DNA of 20,862 nucleotides, taken from NCBI GenBank assembly GCA_964603155.1, contig CAZRTZ010000048.1:1-20862 (forward strand), read 5' to 3'. The position numbers were made by a program, and so were the translations under genes. How positions within the stretch are numbered: the first letter of the stretch is position 1; every line of letters begins with the position of its first letter. The DNA is from VAUL01 sp964603155 (lineage in GTDB: Bacteria > Desulfobacterota > Desulfuromonadia > Desulfuromonadales > BM103). The notes beneath the pieces were generated by a model that worked only from the letters and a program-made list of their open reading frames with translations, ran no database searches and was not told where the DNA came from. Below are positions 1 to 7,038 of this stretch, one piece after another.

Positions 1-60
1 ACTTCTGACTTCTGACTTCTGACTTCTGACTTCTGACTTCTGACTTCTGACTTCTGACTT
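1..60. repeat. Heptanucleotide tandem repeat (ACTTCTG)n
   Basis: Eight perfect copies of ACTTCTG plus a partial ninth unit run from the left edge directly into the stop codon of trxB. The array is cut by the window edge, so its full length is unknown. A period of 7 is not codon-compatible, and the array lies downstream of the trxB stop (on the minus strand). It looks like a non-coding simple-sequence tract. No trxB terminator is visible before it. Confidence 0.95.
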
Positions 61-989
61 CAGCCCAACTCGTCCAGGTACTTCTCCGCGACGATGGCGG
101 CCACGGCACCGTCGCCGACCGCGGTGGCGATCTGCTTGAGGATCTTCTTGCGCACGTCGCCGGCGGCGAAGACCCCCGGCATGGAGGTGCGGCACTCGCC
201 GTCGGTAAGGATATAGCCTTCGGCGTCGAGGTCCAGCACCCCGGCGAGAAAATGCGCCTTGGGAACCACGCCGATGGCCACGAACAGCCCGGCCAGCTCC
301 AGGGTGCGCCGGTTGCCGCCCTGCGGATCGGTCAGCGCCAGGGCGGTGACGCCGCTGTTGTCGCCGAGCACCTCGCTGATCACACTGTTCCACACCGGCT
401 CGATCTTCTCATGGGCGAGGATGCGCTCCTGCAGGAGTTTGGTGGCGCGCAGCTGGTCGCGGCGGTGAATCAGGTACACCTTGCTGGCGAAGCGGCTGAG
501 AAAGAGCGCCTCTTCCGCGGCGGTGTCGCCGCCACCGGCAATCGCCACCGGGACGTTGCGGAAGAAAGCGCCGTCGCAGGTGGCGCAGTAGGAGACGCCG
601 CGCCCGACGAAGGCGCCCTCGCCGGGGATGTCGAGTTTTTTCGGTTCGGCCCCGGTGGCGATGATCACGCTGCGGGTGCGGTAGCTCCGGCCATCGACGA
701 CGATCTCCTTGCAGTGGCCGAGGTCGGTCAGGCCGGTCACCTCGCCGCTGATCGTCTCCAGGCCGAACTCCTGGCAGTGCTCCTGGAAGCGCAGCATCAG
801 GTCGGGGCCGTCGATGCCGCCGGGGAAGCCGGGGTAGTTCTCGACCTTGGTCGTGGTCATCACCTGGCCACCGAGGATCATCCGCTCGACCAGCACGGTT
901 TTGAGTTTGGCGCGCGAGGCATACAGGCCGGCGGTCAGCCCGGCCGGGCCGCCGCCGATGATGAGAACGTCATAGAGGGTTTCGGACAT
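60..989 (-). CDS. trxB: Thioredoxin-disulfide reductase
   Basis: This is a 309-residue flavoprotein that transfers electrons from NADPH through FAD and a redox disulfide to thioredoxin in the cytoplasm. The N-terminal FAD-binding GGGPAG motif is at residues 12-17. The redox-active CATC is at 135-138, inside VSYCATCDGAFF. The NADPH-binding GGGDTAAEEA is at about 151-160, followed by HRRDQLRA. The C-terminal FAD motif GVFAAGDVR is present. Length and motif order are normal for the low-molecular-weight bacterial enzyme. The start at MSETLYDV is preceded by a GAGAGAG purine tract. It lies 60 bp downstream of ald on the same strand but has a plausible promoter of its own. Reduced thioredoxin could support selenium metabolism, but that link is only inference. 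Confidence 0.96.
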   Translation of the reverse strand: MSETLYDVLIIGGGPAGLTAGLYASRAKLKTVLVERMILGGQVMTTTKVENYPGFPGGIDGPDLMLRFQEHCQEFGLETISGEVTGLTDLGHCKEIVVDGRSYRTRSVIIATGAEPKKLDIPGEGAFVGRGVSYCATCDGAFFRNVPVAIAGGGDTAAEEALFLSRFASKVYLIHRRDQLRATKLLQERILAHEKIEPVWNSVISEVLGDNSGVTALALTDPQGGNRRTLELAGLFVAIGVVPKAHFLAGVLDLDAEGYILTDGECRTSMPGVFAAGDVRKKILKQIATAVGDGAVAAIVAEKYLDELG

Positions 990-1016
990 GGCTCTCTCTC
1001 GGGCAAAAGTCCGGGG

Positions 1017-1045
1017 AGGATAGCACAGGGGCGTGCGACTGCCAA
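1017..1045 (-). promoter_or_regulatory. Putative sigma70 promoter for trxB
   Basis: On the minus strand, TTGGCA (1045-1040) and TATCCT (1022-1017) are separated by 17 bp. The -10 element lies about 28 bp upstream of the trxB ATG, in the ald-trxB gap. This suggests trxB is transcribed at least partly independently of ald. It was found by eye only. Confidence 0.45.
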
Positions 1046-1049
1046 CCGG

Positions 1050-2153
1050 CTAGGCGGGGAGGGACCGGCAGGGGAGCGCGAGGGCTTTGGCCACGACCGG
1101 GTGGGTGACGGCTCCGGCATGGATGTTGACGCCGGAGCGCAGCTCACGGTGGTGCAGGCAGGCCGCGAACCCTTCGGCAGCGAGCCGGCGCACGTAGGGG
1201 AGAGTGGCGTTGGTCAGCGCGTAGGTGCTGGTCCGGCTGACGGCGCCGGGCATGTTGGCCACCCCGTAGTGCAGCACGCCGTCGACGGCATAGACCGGGT
1301 CGGCATGGGTGGTGGGGCGGGTGGTGGCGACACAGCCGCCCTGGTCGACGGACACATCGACGATCACGCTCCCCGGCTCCATGCGGGCCACCAGGTCGCG
1401 GCCGACCAGCTGCGGGGCTTGGGCCCCGGCGACCAGCACCGCGCCGATCAAAAGGTCGGCGTGCGGCACCTCCTCCTCGATCGTCTGGCTGGTGGCGATC
1501 AGGGTGTGAATGCGATTGCCGAAATGATCGTCGAGGGTGGCCAGGCGGCCTGGGTCGATGTCGAACACGGTGACGTCGGCGCCCATCCCCACGGCGATGC
1601 GCAGGGCATTGCTGCCGACCGTGCCGGCGCCGAGGATCACCACCCGCCCCGGCCTAACCCCCGGTGCGCCGGCGAGCAGCACCCCCTTGCCGCCCTGCTC
1701 CTTCTGCAGCCAGTGGGCGCCGATCTGCGGCGCCATACGTCCGGCGATCTCGCTCATCGGCGTGAGCAGCGGCAGGGAGCCGTCGCTTTTGGTCACCGTC
1801 TCGTAGGCAATGGCGCTGCAGCCGCTTTGGCACAGCGCCTCCGCCAGCCGCGGCTCCGGGGCCAGGTGCAGGTAGGTGAAGAGCAGCTGTCCTGCCCGCA
1901 GCAGGGGATACTCGGGGGGGAGCGGCTCCTTGACCTTGACGATCAGCCCGGCGCTGGCGTAGATCTCGGCCGGATCGGCCAACAGCGTCGCCCCGGCCTG
2001 CGCGTACAGCGCATCCCCCAGGCCGCTGCCGCTCCCGGCGCCGCTCTGCACCAGGACCTGGTGGCCGTCCTCGACCAGGGTGCGGACCCCGGCCGGAGTC
2101 ATGCCGACCCGGTGTTCCTGGCTTTTGATCTCCCGCGGCACGCCGACAATCAT
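1050..2153 (-). CDS. ald: Alanine dehydrogenase
   Basis: This 367-residue enzyme performs NAD-dependent reversible deamination of L-alanine to pyruvate and ammonia in the cytoplasm. The N-terminus MIVGVPREIKSQEHRVG is diagnostic of the family. K75 (in VKVKEPL), H96 (in YLHLAPE) and D270 (in DVSVDQGG) fall at the numbers known for the substrate-binding and catalytic residues of the family. The NAD-binding Rossmann motif GAGTVGSNA is at 175-183. The frame can be extended upstream by nine residues. I chose the ATG at 2153 because a GGAAGG Shine-Dalgarno lies just before it and because the family begins at this methionine. It is transcribed divergently from resB. Confidence 0.95.
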   Translation of the reverse strand: MIVGVPREIKSQEHRVGMTPAGVRTLVEDGHQVLVQSGAGSGSGLGDALYAQAGATLLADPAEIYASAGLIVKVKEPLPPEYPLLRAGQLLFTYLHLAPEPRLAEALCQSGCSAIAYETVTKSDGSLPLLTPMSEIAGRMAPQIGAHWLQKEQGGKGVLLAGAPGVRPGRVVILGAGTVGSNALRIAVGMGADVTVFDIDPGRLATLDDHFGNRIHTLIATSQTIEEEVPHADLLIGAVLVAGAQAPQLVGRDLVARMEPGSVIVDVSVDQGGCVATTRPTTHADPVYAVDGVLHYGVANMPGAVSRTSTYALTNATLPYVRRLAAEGFAACLHHRELRSGVNIHAGAVTHPVVAKALALPCRSLPA

Positions 2154-2174
2154 GCGCTTCCTTCCGGGCCGGCC

Positions 2175-2203
2175 TTCCACGCTCCGGCATTCGGTGCTAA
2201 GAT
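2175..2203 (+). promoter_or_regulatory. Weak candidate promoter for resB
   Basis: TTCCAC (2175-2180) and TAAGAT (2198-2203) are separated by 17 bp and lie 28 bp upstream of the resB start. The -35 match is poor. It is the only reasonable sigma70-like pair I see on the plus strand of this 77-bp divergent intergenic region. Confidence 0.25.
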
Positions 2204-2210
2204 GCCGTCA

Positions 2211-2239
2211 ATTTTAGCCTTCAGGGAGCGATGATGCAA
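2211..2239 (-). promoter_or_regulatory. Putative sigma70 promoter for ald
   Basis: On the minus strand, TTGCAT (2239-2234) and TAAAAT (2216-2211) are separated by 17 bp, about 57 bp upstream of the chosen ald ATG. The -35 overlaps the first codons of the divergent resB, so transcription of the two genes could interfere. Confidence 0.5.
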
Positions 2240-3517
2240 CGCCTGCTCGATCTTTTCGGTTCCGTGCGCCTGACCCTCGGGGTACTGCTCCTGCTGGCCG
2301 CGGCCGCCGTCGGCGGCACCCTCTGGCCGGTCGAGCAGGTCCTCGAGCAGGGGGCGCCGGTCCAGCGCTACGACCTCTACTACCAGGCCTGGTGGTTCCG
2401 CGCCCTGCTCGGCGTCCTGGCCATCAATCTGGCCGTCTGCACCTGGCGCACCGTGAGCCGCACCCTCGGGACCCGGCAGCGCCTGGTGGCGCAGGTGGCC
2501 AGGGGGCTGGCCCCGGTTGCCGGCAGCCAGCCGCTGCCGGAGGCCGGTGTCGAAGAGTTAACCGCGCGGCTTGAGGCGTGCGGTTACCAGGTGGTGGCGG
2601 CCGGGGCCGGGCTGCTCGGTCAGCGCCGGGCGGCCAGCCGCTGGGCGGTGCCGGTGCTGCACCTGGCGGTGATCGTCATCATGGCCGGGGCCTTTGCCAG
2701 CATCTTCGGTTTTGTCGGCACCATCAACCTGTACGTCACCCACCAGGCCGAGCAGGTCCACGACTGGGCGACCCAGGCGCCGCGCCCGCTGGGCTTTGCC
2801 CTGCGGCTCGATCACTTCGAGGTCATCTACTATCCGATCGATCTGCAGATTGCCGTGATCGATCCGCAGCGCCGCGAACTGCTGCGGACCGTGACCACCC
2901 GTGAGGGGGAGACGGCCGATCTCGGCAACGGCCTGACCGCCCGGGTGCTGCGTTTCTACCCCGAGGAGGAGCATTTGCTCCTCTTCCTCGAGCGCCAGGG
3001 GGCTCCGGTCGGCGAGTACCATGCCCTCGGCGGGCCGCGCGACTACCCGACCAACCCCAGCCCCGGCGTCACTCTCAAGCCGGCGGCGTTCCGCGACCCC
3101 GTCGTCAAACAGCTGCGCAGCGAGGTGACCATCCTGGAGGGGGGACGCGAGGTGCGCCGGGGGGTGATCGAGGTCAACACCCCGCTGGTCCACCGCGGCG
3201 TGGCCATCTATCAGACCGCCTATGCGCGTGATCCCAACGGCTTCTGGTTCTGCGGCTTCCAGTTCTCGCGCGACCCGGGCGAGCCTCTGGTCTGGGGGGG
3301 GAGCATCGTGCTGGCCCTGGCCCTGCTGATGGTCTTCAGCATACGCCCGCAGCAGGTCGGCGTCGTGCCGGAGAACGGGGGGTGGCGCCTGGTTCCCCTC
3401 GGCGGCTTCCGCGGCGAGGCTGGCCGGCAGCAGCTGGAGACCCTGGCGGCCAACCTCAGCCGGGGGGACGAGACTCCAGCGGGGTATAACGAAAACACCG
3501 GAGCGTCAGAAGAATAA
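2231..3517 (+). CDS. resB: ResB/Ccs1-like cytochrome c biogenesis protein
   Basis: This 428-residue integral membrane protein belongs to the ResB (Ccs1) family. Members work with ResC/CcsA to deliver heme and ligate it to apocytochromes c outside the cytoplasmic membrane (system II). Predicted membrane segments lie near residues 13-31, 54-73, 137-161 and 355-376. A His sits in the third segment (VPVLHLAVIV). A large extracytoplasmic domain at about 165-350 contains the family-like stretches INLYVTHQAEQ, GVIEVNTPLVHRGVAIYQTAY and NGFWFCGFQFSRDPG. The start is the double ATG after GGGAGCG. No ccsA/resC follows; the next gene is selC. The partner is probably elsewhere in the genome. The role fits an organism that makes many multiheme cytochromes, including the decaheme protein in this window. 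Confidence 0.88.
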   Translation: MMQRLLDLFGSVRLTLGVLLLLAAAAVGGTLWPVEQVLEQGAPVQRYDLYYQAWWFRALLGVLAINLAVCTWRTVSRTLGTRQRLVAQVARGLAPVAGSQPLPEAGVEELTARLEACGYQVVAAGAGLLGQRRAASRWAVPVLHLAVIVIMAGAFASIFGFVGTINLYVTHQAEQVHDWATQAPRPLGFALRLDHFEVIYYPIDLQIAVIDPQRRELLRTVTTREGETADLGNGLTARVLRFYPEEEHLLLFLERQGAPVGEYHALGGPRDYPTNPSPGVTLKPAAFRDPVVKQLRSEVTILEGGREVRRGVIEVNTPLVHRGVAIYQTAYARDPNGFWFCGFQFSRDPGEPLVWGGSIVLALALLMVFSIRPQQVGVVPENGGWRLVPLGGFRGEAGRQQLETLAANLSRGDETPAGYNENTGASEE

Positions 3518-3567
3518 TTGGTTTCCCTTCCCGGGCCGGGTTTGGCAAAATGGCCGGGAATTTTCGA

Positions 3568-3663
3568 GGGAGTAGTTCGTAGTCTGGTGACGCGCCCGGT
3601 CTTCAAAACCGGTGGGGGGCGCATCCCGTCCCCGGTGAGTTCGATTCTCATCTACTCCCGCCA
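3568..3663 (+). tRNA. selC: Selenocysteine tRNA, anticodon UCA
   Basis: This is a 96-nt tRNA with encoded CCA. The acceptor is 8 bp (GGGAGTAG 3568-3575 with CTACTCCC 3652-3659), with discriminator G3660 and CCA 3661-3663. The extended acceptor, an enlarged D arm around a 4-nt loop and a long GC-rich variable arm (about 3613-3634) are the features that separate tRNA-Sec from tRNA-Ser. The anticodon stem CCGGT/ACCGG (3596-3600, 3608-3612) holds the loop CTTCAAA with anticodon TCA. The T arm is GTGAG/CTCAT with loop TTCGATT. The D stem appears to be 6 bp with one bulged A (3581). It is charged with serine and converted to Sec-tRNA by SelA. No clear promoter is visible in the 50 bp after resB, so read-through from resB is possible. 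Confidence 0.97.
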
Positions 3664-3674
3664 TGAACAGCTCT

Positions 3675-3706
3675 GGGGCGCAGGCGTTTGGCCTGTGCCC
3701 CTTTTT
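3675..3706 (+). terminator. Intrinsic terminator of selC
   Basis: An 11-bp stem, GGGGCGCAGGC (3675-3685) with GCCTGTGCCCC (3691-3701), closes the loop GTTTG and is followed by five T residues (3702-3706). It begins 12 nt after the tRNA-Sec CCA end. It has no T tract on the minus strand, so it serves selC rather than the convergent LysR gene. Confidence 0.85.
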
Positions 3707-3712
3707 GCCCGC

Positions 3713-4651
3713 TCAGCCAATCTGCGCGGGTTCCAAGGACGAGGCTGTGGCGCCGTTGGCTCCGTACCTCTCGGTGAGCAGGGCGGAGAAGGCCTGCGCT
3801 GCCGGGGAGAGGGCGCGGCCGCGACGCATTGCCAGCCAGAACCGGCGCTCAATGGCGAGCCCCTTGATGCGCACAGTCGTCAGCTCGCCAAGCGCCAGTT
3901 CTCTCTGGATCGACAATGAGGAGAGGAAGGCGGCGCCAATCCCGCCGAGTACTGCCTGCCTGGCCGCCTCGTTGCTGCCGAGCCGGGCGATGATCCGCAG
4001 GCGGCTGGAGTCGACACCGGCAGCCTGCAGCGCATCCTCGATAGTGCGGCCACTGCCGGAACCGCTTTCGCGTACCACCAGCGGCATGGCCGCCAACTCA
4101 TCGAGAGTCACCTCCTGCCGTTCGCGCCAGGGATGGCCGGCGCCGACGACGAGCAGCAGCGTGTCGCCGAGCAAGGGGATGGAAACCAGCTCCTCATCGT
4201 TGCAACGCCGGCCGACGATCGCCAAAGAGATCTCGCCCCGCAGCAACCGTTCCAGAACCTCCTGGCTGTCGCCGCCCATGACGTTGAGGCTGATCCCCGG
4301 ATGGCGGGCAAGCAGTGCCGGCAACAGTTCCGGAATCAGGTAGTTCCCCGGGATGTTGCTGGCCCCCACCGAGAGCCGGGCCGTTTCGAGCCCCCGAAAG
4401 TCCGCCATCAGCTGGCGCAACTCGCTGCATTCCAGCAGAATCCGCCGCGCATGCCGGTAGAACAGCGCGCCGCCTTCCGTCAGTTCGGCGCCGCGTCCGG
4501 TGCGATCGAACAGCGGTGTGCCCAGTTCGGTTTCCAGGGAGGCGATATGTTGGCTGACCGTCGACTGGGTCAGCAGCATCGCGTCGGCCGCCCGGGAAAA
4601 GCCCCCGGTGTCGGCAACCGCCAGAAAGATTTCCAGCCGATGCAGATTCAT
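3713..4651 (-). CDS. LysR-family regulator, probably selenium-metabolism associated
   Basis: This is a 312-residue LysR-type transcriptional regulator. The N-terminal winged HTH covers about residues 1-60 (FSRAADAMLLTQSTVSQHIA, then LETELGTPLFDRTGRG). The effector-binding domain spans about 90-295 (LSVGASNIPGNYLIPELLPALL, DSQEVLERLLRGEISLAIVG). The GASNIPGNYLIPELL region resembles the LysR subgroup often encoded beside Sec genes, and also CysL-type regulators; this is recalled, not searched. It lies right after selC and opposite the MauE-like/rhodanese pair, so that pair is its likeliest target. The ligand is unknown; a sulfur or selenium oxyanion would be a reasonable guess. Confidence 0.88.
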   Translation of the reverse strand: MNLHRLEIFLAVADTGGFSRAADAMLLTQSTVSQHIASLETELGTPLFDRTGRGAELTEGGALFYRHARRILLECSELRQLMADFRGLETARLSVGASNIPGNYLIPELLPALLARHPGISLNVMGGDSQEVLERLLRGEISLAIVGRRCNDEELVSIPLLGDTLLLVVGAGHPWRERQEVTLDELAAMPLVVRESGSGSGRTIEDALQAAGVDSSRLRIIARLGSNEAARQAVLGGIGAAFLSSLSIQRELALGELTTVRIKGLAIERRFWLAMRRGRALSPAAQAFSALLTERYGANGATASSLEPAQIG

Positions 4652-4658
4652 CCTCGCT

Positions 4659-4752
4659 CCTATCGGTTTTTTGAATACAAAATATAGGAAAAAGCGAAAT
4701 TATCAATTTGCATCGCCGGGATCAATTCCCGAAAATGGCGAACGGAATTTTC
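4659..4752. promoter_or_regulatory. Divergent control region between LysR gene and MauE-like gene
   Basis: This 118-bp AT-rich intergenic region contains two dyads. CCTAT (4659-4663) and ATAGG (4684-4688) flank a shorter TTTTG-AATA-CAAAA dyad (4669-4682). Nearer the membrane-protein gene, GAAAAT (4731-4736) and ATTTTC (4747-4752) are separated by 10 bp. TTGCAT (4708-4713) lies 17 bp before GAAAAT, so the second dyad overlaps a possible -10 box. This arrangement would suit control by the divergent LysR protein. All of it was seen by eye and is unproven. Confidence 0.4.
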
Positions 4753-4769
4753 CCGTGGCCAATCGGACC

Positions 4770-5255
4770 ATGCTGAATCGTCACCTGCTCCATAAATTTA
4801 CCGTCCCGGCCTTGCGCTGGCTGCTGGGCGGCCTGTTCATCTGGGCCGGGGCGGTCAAGTTGGCCGACCCGAAGGCTTTCGCCCGGTCGATCGACGCCTT
4901 TGGCCTGGTGCCCGAAGTGCTGCTGCCGCCGGTGGCGGTCGCTCTGCCGGTGCTGGAACTGCTGGTCGGCGTGGCGGTGGTGCGGCGCTGGCGCGGCGGG
5001 CTGGCGGGGATGGCGGCCTTGCTGCTCCTGTTTATCGGCGTTCTCGGCTATGCCATGGGGCAGCAGTTGGATGTCGACTGCGGCTGCTTCTCGGTGGCCG
5101 AGCAGCAGGGACACACCTCGGTCCGGACAGCGTTTTGGCGCGACCTGCTGATGCTGGCCGCACTTATGGCCGTGGCGTTTGTCGACCGTCGGATCAAATC
5201 CGTCAACCCGGGGGCTCTTCCCCCATCTTATGCGAACGAGGAGAACGTGACATGA
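4770..5255 (+). CDS. MauE/DoxX-like redox-associated membrane protein
   Basis: This is a 161-residue protein with four predicted membrane helices (about 12-30, 48-72, 80-98, 123-140). ALRWLLGGLFIWAGAVKLADPKAF near the N-terminus is typical of MauE/DoxX-type proteins. A conserved-looking DCGCF motif places C104 and C106 at the membrane surface. MauE-like proteins are thought to help form disulfides or handle electrons across the membrane. The start is uncertain: the ATG at 4770 has no good Shine-Dalgarno and GTG at 4755 is an alternative. The stop codon overlaps the start of the rhodanese gene (ATGA), so the two are translationally coupled and probably act together. Confidence 0.78.
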   Translation: MLNRHLLHKFTVPALRWLLGGLFIWAGAVKLADPKAFARSIDAFGLVPEVLLPPVAVALPVLELLVGVAVVRRWRGGLAGMAALLLLFIGVLGYAMGQQLDVDCGCFSVAEQQGHTSVRTAFWRDLLMLAALMAVAFVDRRIKSVNPGALPPSYANEENVT

Positions 5256-5770
5256 ACAGCAATTGGAAAGCGGTCCTGACCCTAATGGCTCTGGCCGGAG
5301 TGTTGCTGACCGCGGCCGGGCAGGCGCTGGCCCTCGACTGGGGCTCACAGGAACTGGAAACCGAGAAGATCGCGGTCAAGCTCACCCGCGAGACGGCCAA
5401 GGGCGGGTACGGGATCGTCCGCACCGACGAGTTGAAGAAGTGGCTCGACGAAGGGAAGCCGATGCTGATCGTCGACACCATGCCGTATGCCGACAGCTAC
5501 GTGAAGGAGCATCTCCCCGGCGCGGTGCAGTTCGAGTTCCCGATCGAGGAGCTCACGACCTTCGACGACAAGGCCCGCACCGAGTTCGCCAAGCTGCTCG
5601 GCGAGGACAAGGGGCGTCTGCTCGTCTTCTACTGCGGTTTCACCAAGTGCGGGCGCAGCCACAACGGCGCCTTCTGGGCGAAGCAGCTCGGCTACACCAA
5701 CGTCTATCGCTATCCCGGTGGGATCAAGGCCTGGGGGCAGGCGGATTTGCCGGTGGAAAAGGTGCGCTGA
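5252..5770 (+). CDS. Periplasmic rhodanese-like protein
   Basis: This is a 172-residue protein with a signal peptide (MNSNWKAVLTLMALAGVLL, predicted cleavage after ALA near residue 28) and one rhodanese domain (about 52-170). The domain shows MLIVDTMPYADSYVKEHLPGAVQFEFP and the active-site segment VFYCGFTKCGRSHNGA. C128 is the expected sulfur-carrying cysteine and C133 is a second cysteine in the active-site loop, which could form a disulfide with it. The ATG is at 5252, after GAGGAG with suitable spacing, and overlaps the preceding stop. Rhodaneses carry sulfane sulfur and can carry selenium. A role in selenium or sulfur handling in the periplasm is an inference from the flanking selC and the selAB locus. 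A strong terminator follows. Confidence 0.88.
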   Translation: MNSNWKAVLTLMALAGVLLTAAGQALALDWGSQELETEKIAVKLTRETAKGGYGIVRTDELKKWLDEGKPMLIVDTMPYADSYVKEHLPGAVQFEFPIEELTTFDDKARTEFAKLLGEDKGRLLVFYCGFTKCGRSHNGAFWAKQLGYTNVYRYPGGIKAWGQADLPVEKVR

Positions 5771-5801
5771 CGCCGCCGGCCTGGGTCTTGCCCTGAACAG
5801 C

Positions 5802-5836
5802 AAAACGCCCCGCGGCTACCGCGGGGCGTTTTTTTT
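5802..5836 (+). terminator. Strong intrinsic terminator (probably bidirectional)
   Basis: A perfect 11-bp stem, ACGCCCCGCGG (5805-5815) with CCGCGGGGCGT (5819-5829), closes loop CTA. It is followed by eight T residues (5829-5836) and preceded by AAAA, which gives a shorter T tract on the minus strand. It separates the rhodanese gene from the convergent LysR gene ending at 5872. Confidence 0.92.
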
Positions 5837-5871
5837 GGCGGGTCTGGGTATGACAGGGGGAGAGAACCCTG

Positions 5872-6813
5872 TTACGGGCGGCCTTTGGCGCTGACCAACT
5901 GCGGAAGATCCCCCGGGGAGACCACCCGGAAGAGACACTCCAGAAGATCCCGGATCAGTTTGTCTTCGTGGCGCCCCGGCAGCAGGGCCACGCTGCGGCC
6001 GCGCTGATGCACGAAGCCATGGATTCGGCAGCCCAGCAGCCGCCCGGCTGACAGGTGATCGTTGACCAGGGCCCGCGAGACAAAGGCCACCCCTTCGCCG
6101 GCCATGACCGCAGCGATGGTAAAGCGCAGGTCATCCGAGATCATCAGGCTGTCGAAGCGGGCAAAATCCCCGCCGGCCCGCACCAGATTCTGACGCAGCA
6201 TCTCCTTCGAACTGCAGCCGTCACGTCGGGCAAAGAGGCGGAACCGCTGCAACACCGCCAGTTCCACGCAGCCCTGCTCATCGGGGACAACCTTGCCCGC
6301 CGGTGCGATCATGAGCAATTCGTCCTCCGGCAGGATGAAGCGTTCGAGTCCGGAGAAATCCTGGCTTGGGCAATGCTCGATGACCGCCAGGTCCAACTCT
6401 TCGTTGCGCAGATTGCGCAAGGCCTCCTCGGGCTGCAGGAAGATGAACTTGAGATCGGCGACATCGGCGTGGGCGCGGATGAAGTCGTTGAGGATCTGCG
6501 ACAGATAGGCCATGCCGAAGGTGGGGGTGCAGCACAGGGCCAGCCGCTTCTTTTCCCCAAGCCCTTTGAGGTTGTCGATCAGTTCCCGCTCCTTGCGCAG
6601 GATTTCGTGGGCTTTGGCCATCACCACATGCCCGGCCGCAGTCAGTTCCAGTCCCTGCCCGGAGCGGTCGAGCAGCTGATGGCCGAAGTGCTCCTCGAGA
6701 AGCTTGATGCGCTGGGAGACGGCGGACTGGGTGATGTGCAGCACCTCGGCCGCCCGCGAAAAACTCCCTTCCTCCACGGCGGCCACCAGGGTTTTCAGAT
6801 AACGGGTTTGCAT
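5872..6813 (-). CDS. LysR-family transcriptional regulator
   Basis: This is a 313-residue LysR-type regulator. The N-terminal HTH (about 1-60) shows GSFSRAAEVLHITQSAVSQRIKLLE followed by FGHQLLDRSGQGLELT. The effector domain (about 90-295) contains LALCCTPTFGMAYLSQILNDF, LRNEELDLAVIEHC and MAGEGVAFVSRALV. Its cysteines (the CC pair near residue 93, C142 in EHC, and others) are more numerous than is usual, but I cannot assign them a sensing role. It is divergent from the decaheme cytochrome/barrel genes, with a perfect 8-bp dyad in between. It is therefore the likely regulator of the electron-conduit genes. It is distinct in sequence from the first LysR protein. Confidence 0.88.
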   Translation of the reverse strand: MQTRYLKTLVAAVEEGSFSRAAEVLHITQSAVSQRIKLLEEHFGHQLLDRSGQGLELTAAGHVVMAKAHEILRKERELIDNLKGLGEKKRLALCCTPTFGMAYLSQILNDFIRAHADVADLKFIFLQPEEALRNLRNEELDLAVIEHCPSQDFSGLERFILPEDELLMIAPAGKVVPDEQGCVELAVLQRFRLFARRDGCSSKEMLRQNLVRAGGDFARFDSLMISDDLRFTIAAVMAGEGVAFVSRALVNDHLSAGRLLGCRIHGFVHQRGRSVALLPGRHEDKLIRDLLECLFRVVSPGDLPQLVSAKGRP

Positions 6814-6861
6814 AAACTCTGCAGCGTCCTTCCTGCCTATAAGAAATCCTAATGCCAGCCA

Positions 6862-6888
6862 TGAAAACGTTTCGCTTGGGCGTTTTCA
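6862..6888. promoter_or_regulatory. Candidate LysR operator (perfect dyad)
   Basis: TGAAAACG (6862-6869) and CGTTTTCA (6881-6888) form a perfect 8-bp inverted repeat with an 11-bp spacer. It sits in the 225-bp divergent region between the LysR gene (start 6813) and the decaheme cytochrome gene (start 7039). LysR proteins usually bind interrupted dyads of this geometry (T-N11-A type). No U tract follows, so it is not a terminator. Confidence 0.55.
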
Positions 6889-6927
6889 AAAAGACTTTTA
6901 ACATACGAAAAGCTGAATAGTCTAGCC

Positions 6928-6990
6928 GGGCACCATATGCCCTAAGCAATTGATGGCGTCGGGAGCGAAAGGAGGAAGCGACCCCACAGC
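6928..6990 (+). other. Possible structured 5' leader of the cytochrome mRNA, unassigned
   Basis: A GGGCA/TGCCC hairpin (6928-6932, 6938-6942) is followed by GTCG/CGAC (6958-6961, 6979-6982). A GCCGG/CCGGC pair (6925-6929 with about 6990-6994) could enclose both. A purine-rich GAAAGGAGG lies at 6967-6975, resembling a second ribosome-binding sequence without a start codon after it. I compared it mentally with c-di-GMP/cGAMP (GEMM), Moco and fluoride riboswitches and found no match. Confidence 0.2.
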
Positions 6991-7038
6991 CGGCCATTTC
7001 CTGTCTTCAAGTGCAGCAAATAAGTGAAAGGAGACTCC

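Noticed and set aside
252..2234. 660-codon plus-strand open frame
   Set aside because: It is antisense to trxB and ald, both with diagnostic motifs. Its product is a low-complexity Gly/Ala/Asp/His-rich shadow typical of high-GC DNA.
3568..3663. tRNA-Ser with a long variable arm, or a suppressor tRNA
   Set aside because: The 8-bp acceptor stem, UCA anticodon, enlarged D arm and total length fit tRNA-Sec, and selA/selB are nearby.
6953..7027. 24-residue open frame before the cytochrome
   Set aside because: It has no Shine-Dalgarno and no amino acid bias, and its composition is unremarkable. Unlike the aromatic leader at 14229 it has no supporting structure.
6925..7038. Riboswitch upstream of the decaheme cytochrome
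   Set aside because: Such genes in Geobacter can carry GEMM (cGAMP/c-di-GMP) riboswitches, but the conserved core of that family is not visible here. It is kept only as a low-confidence structured leader.
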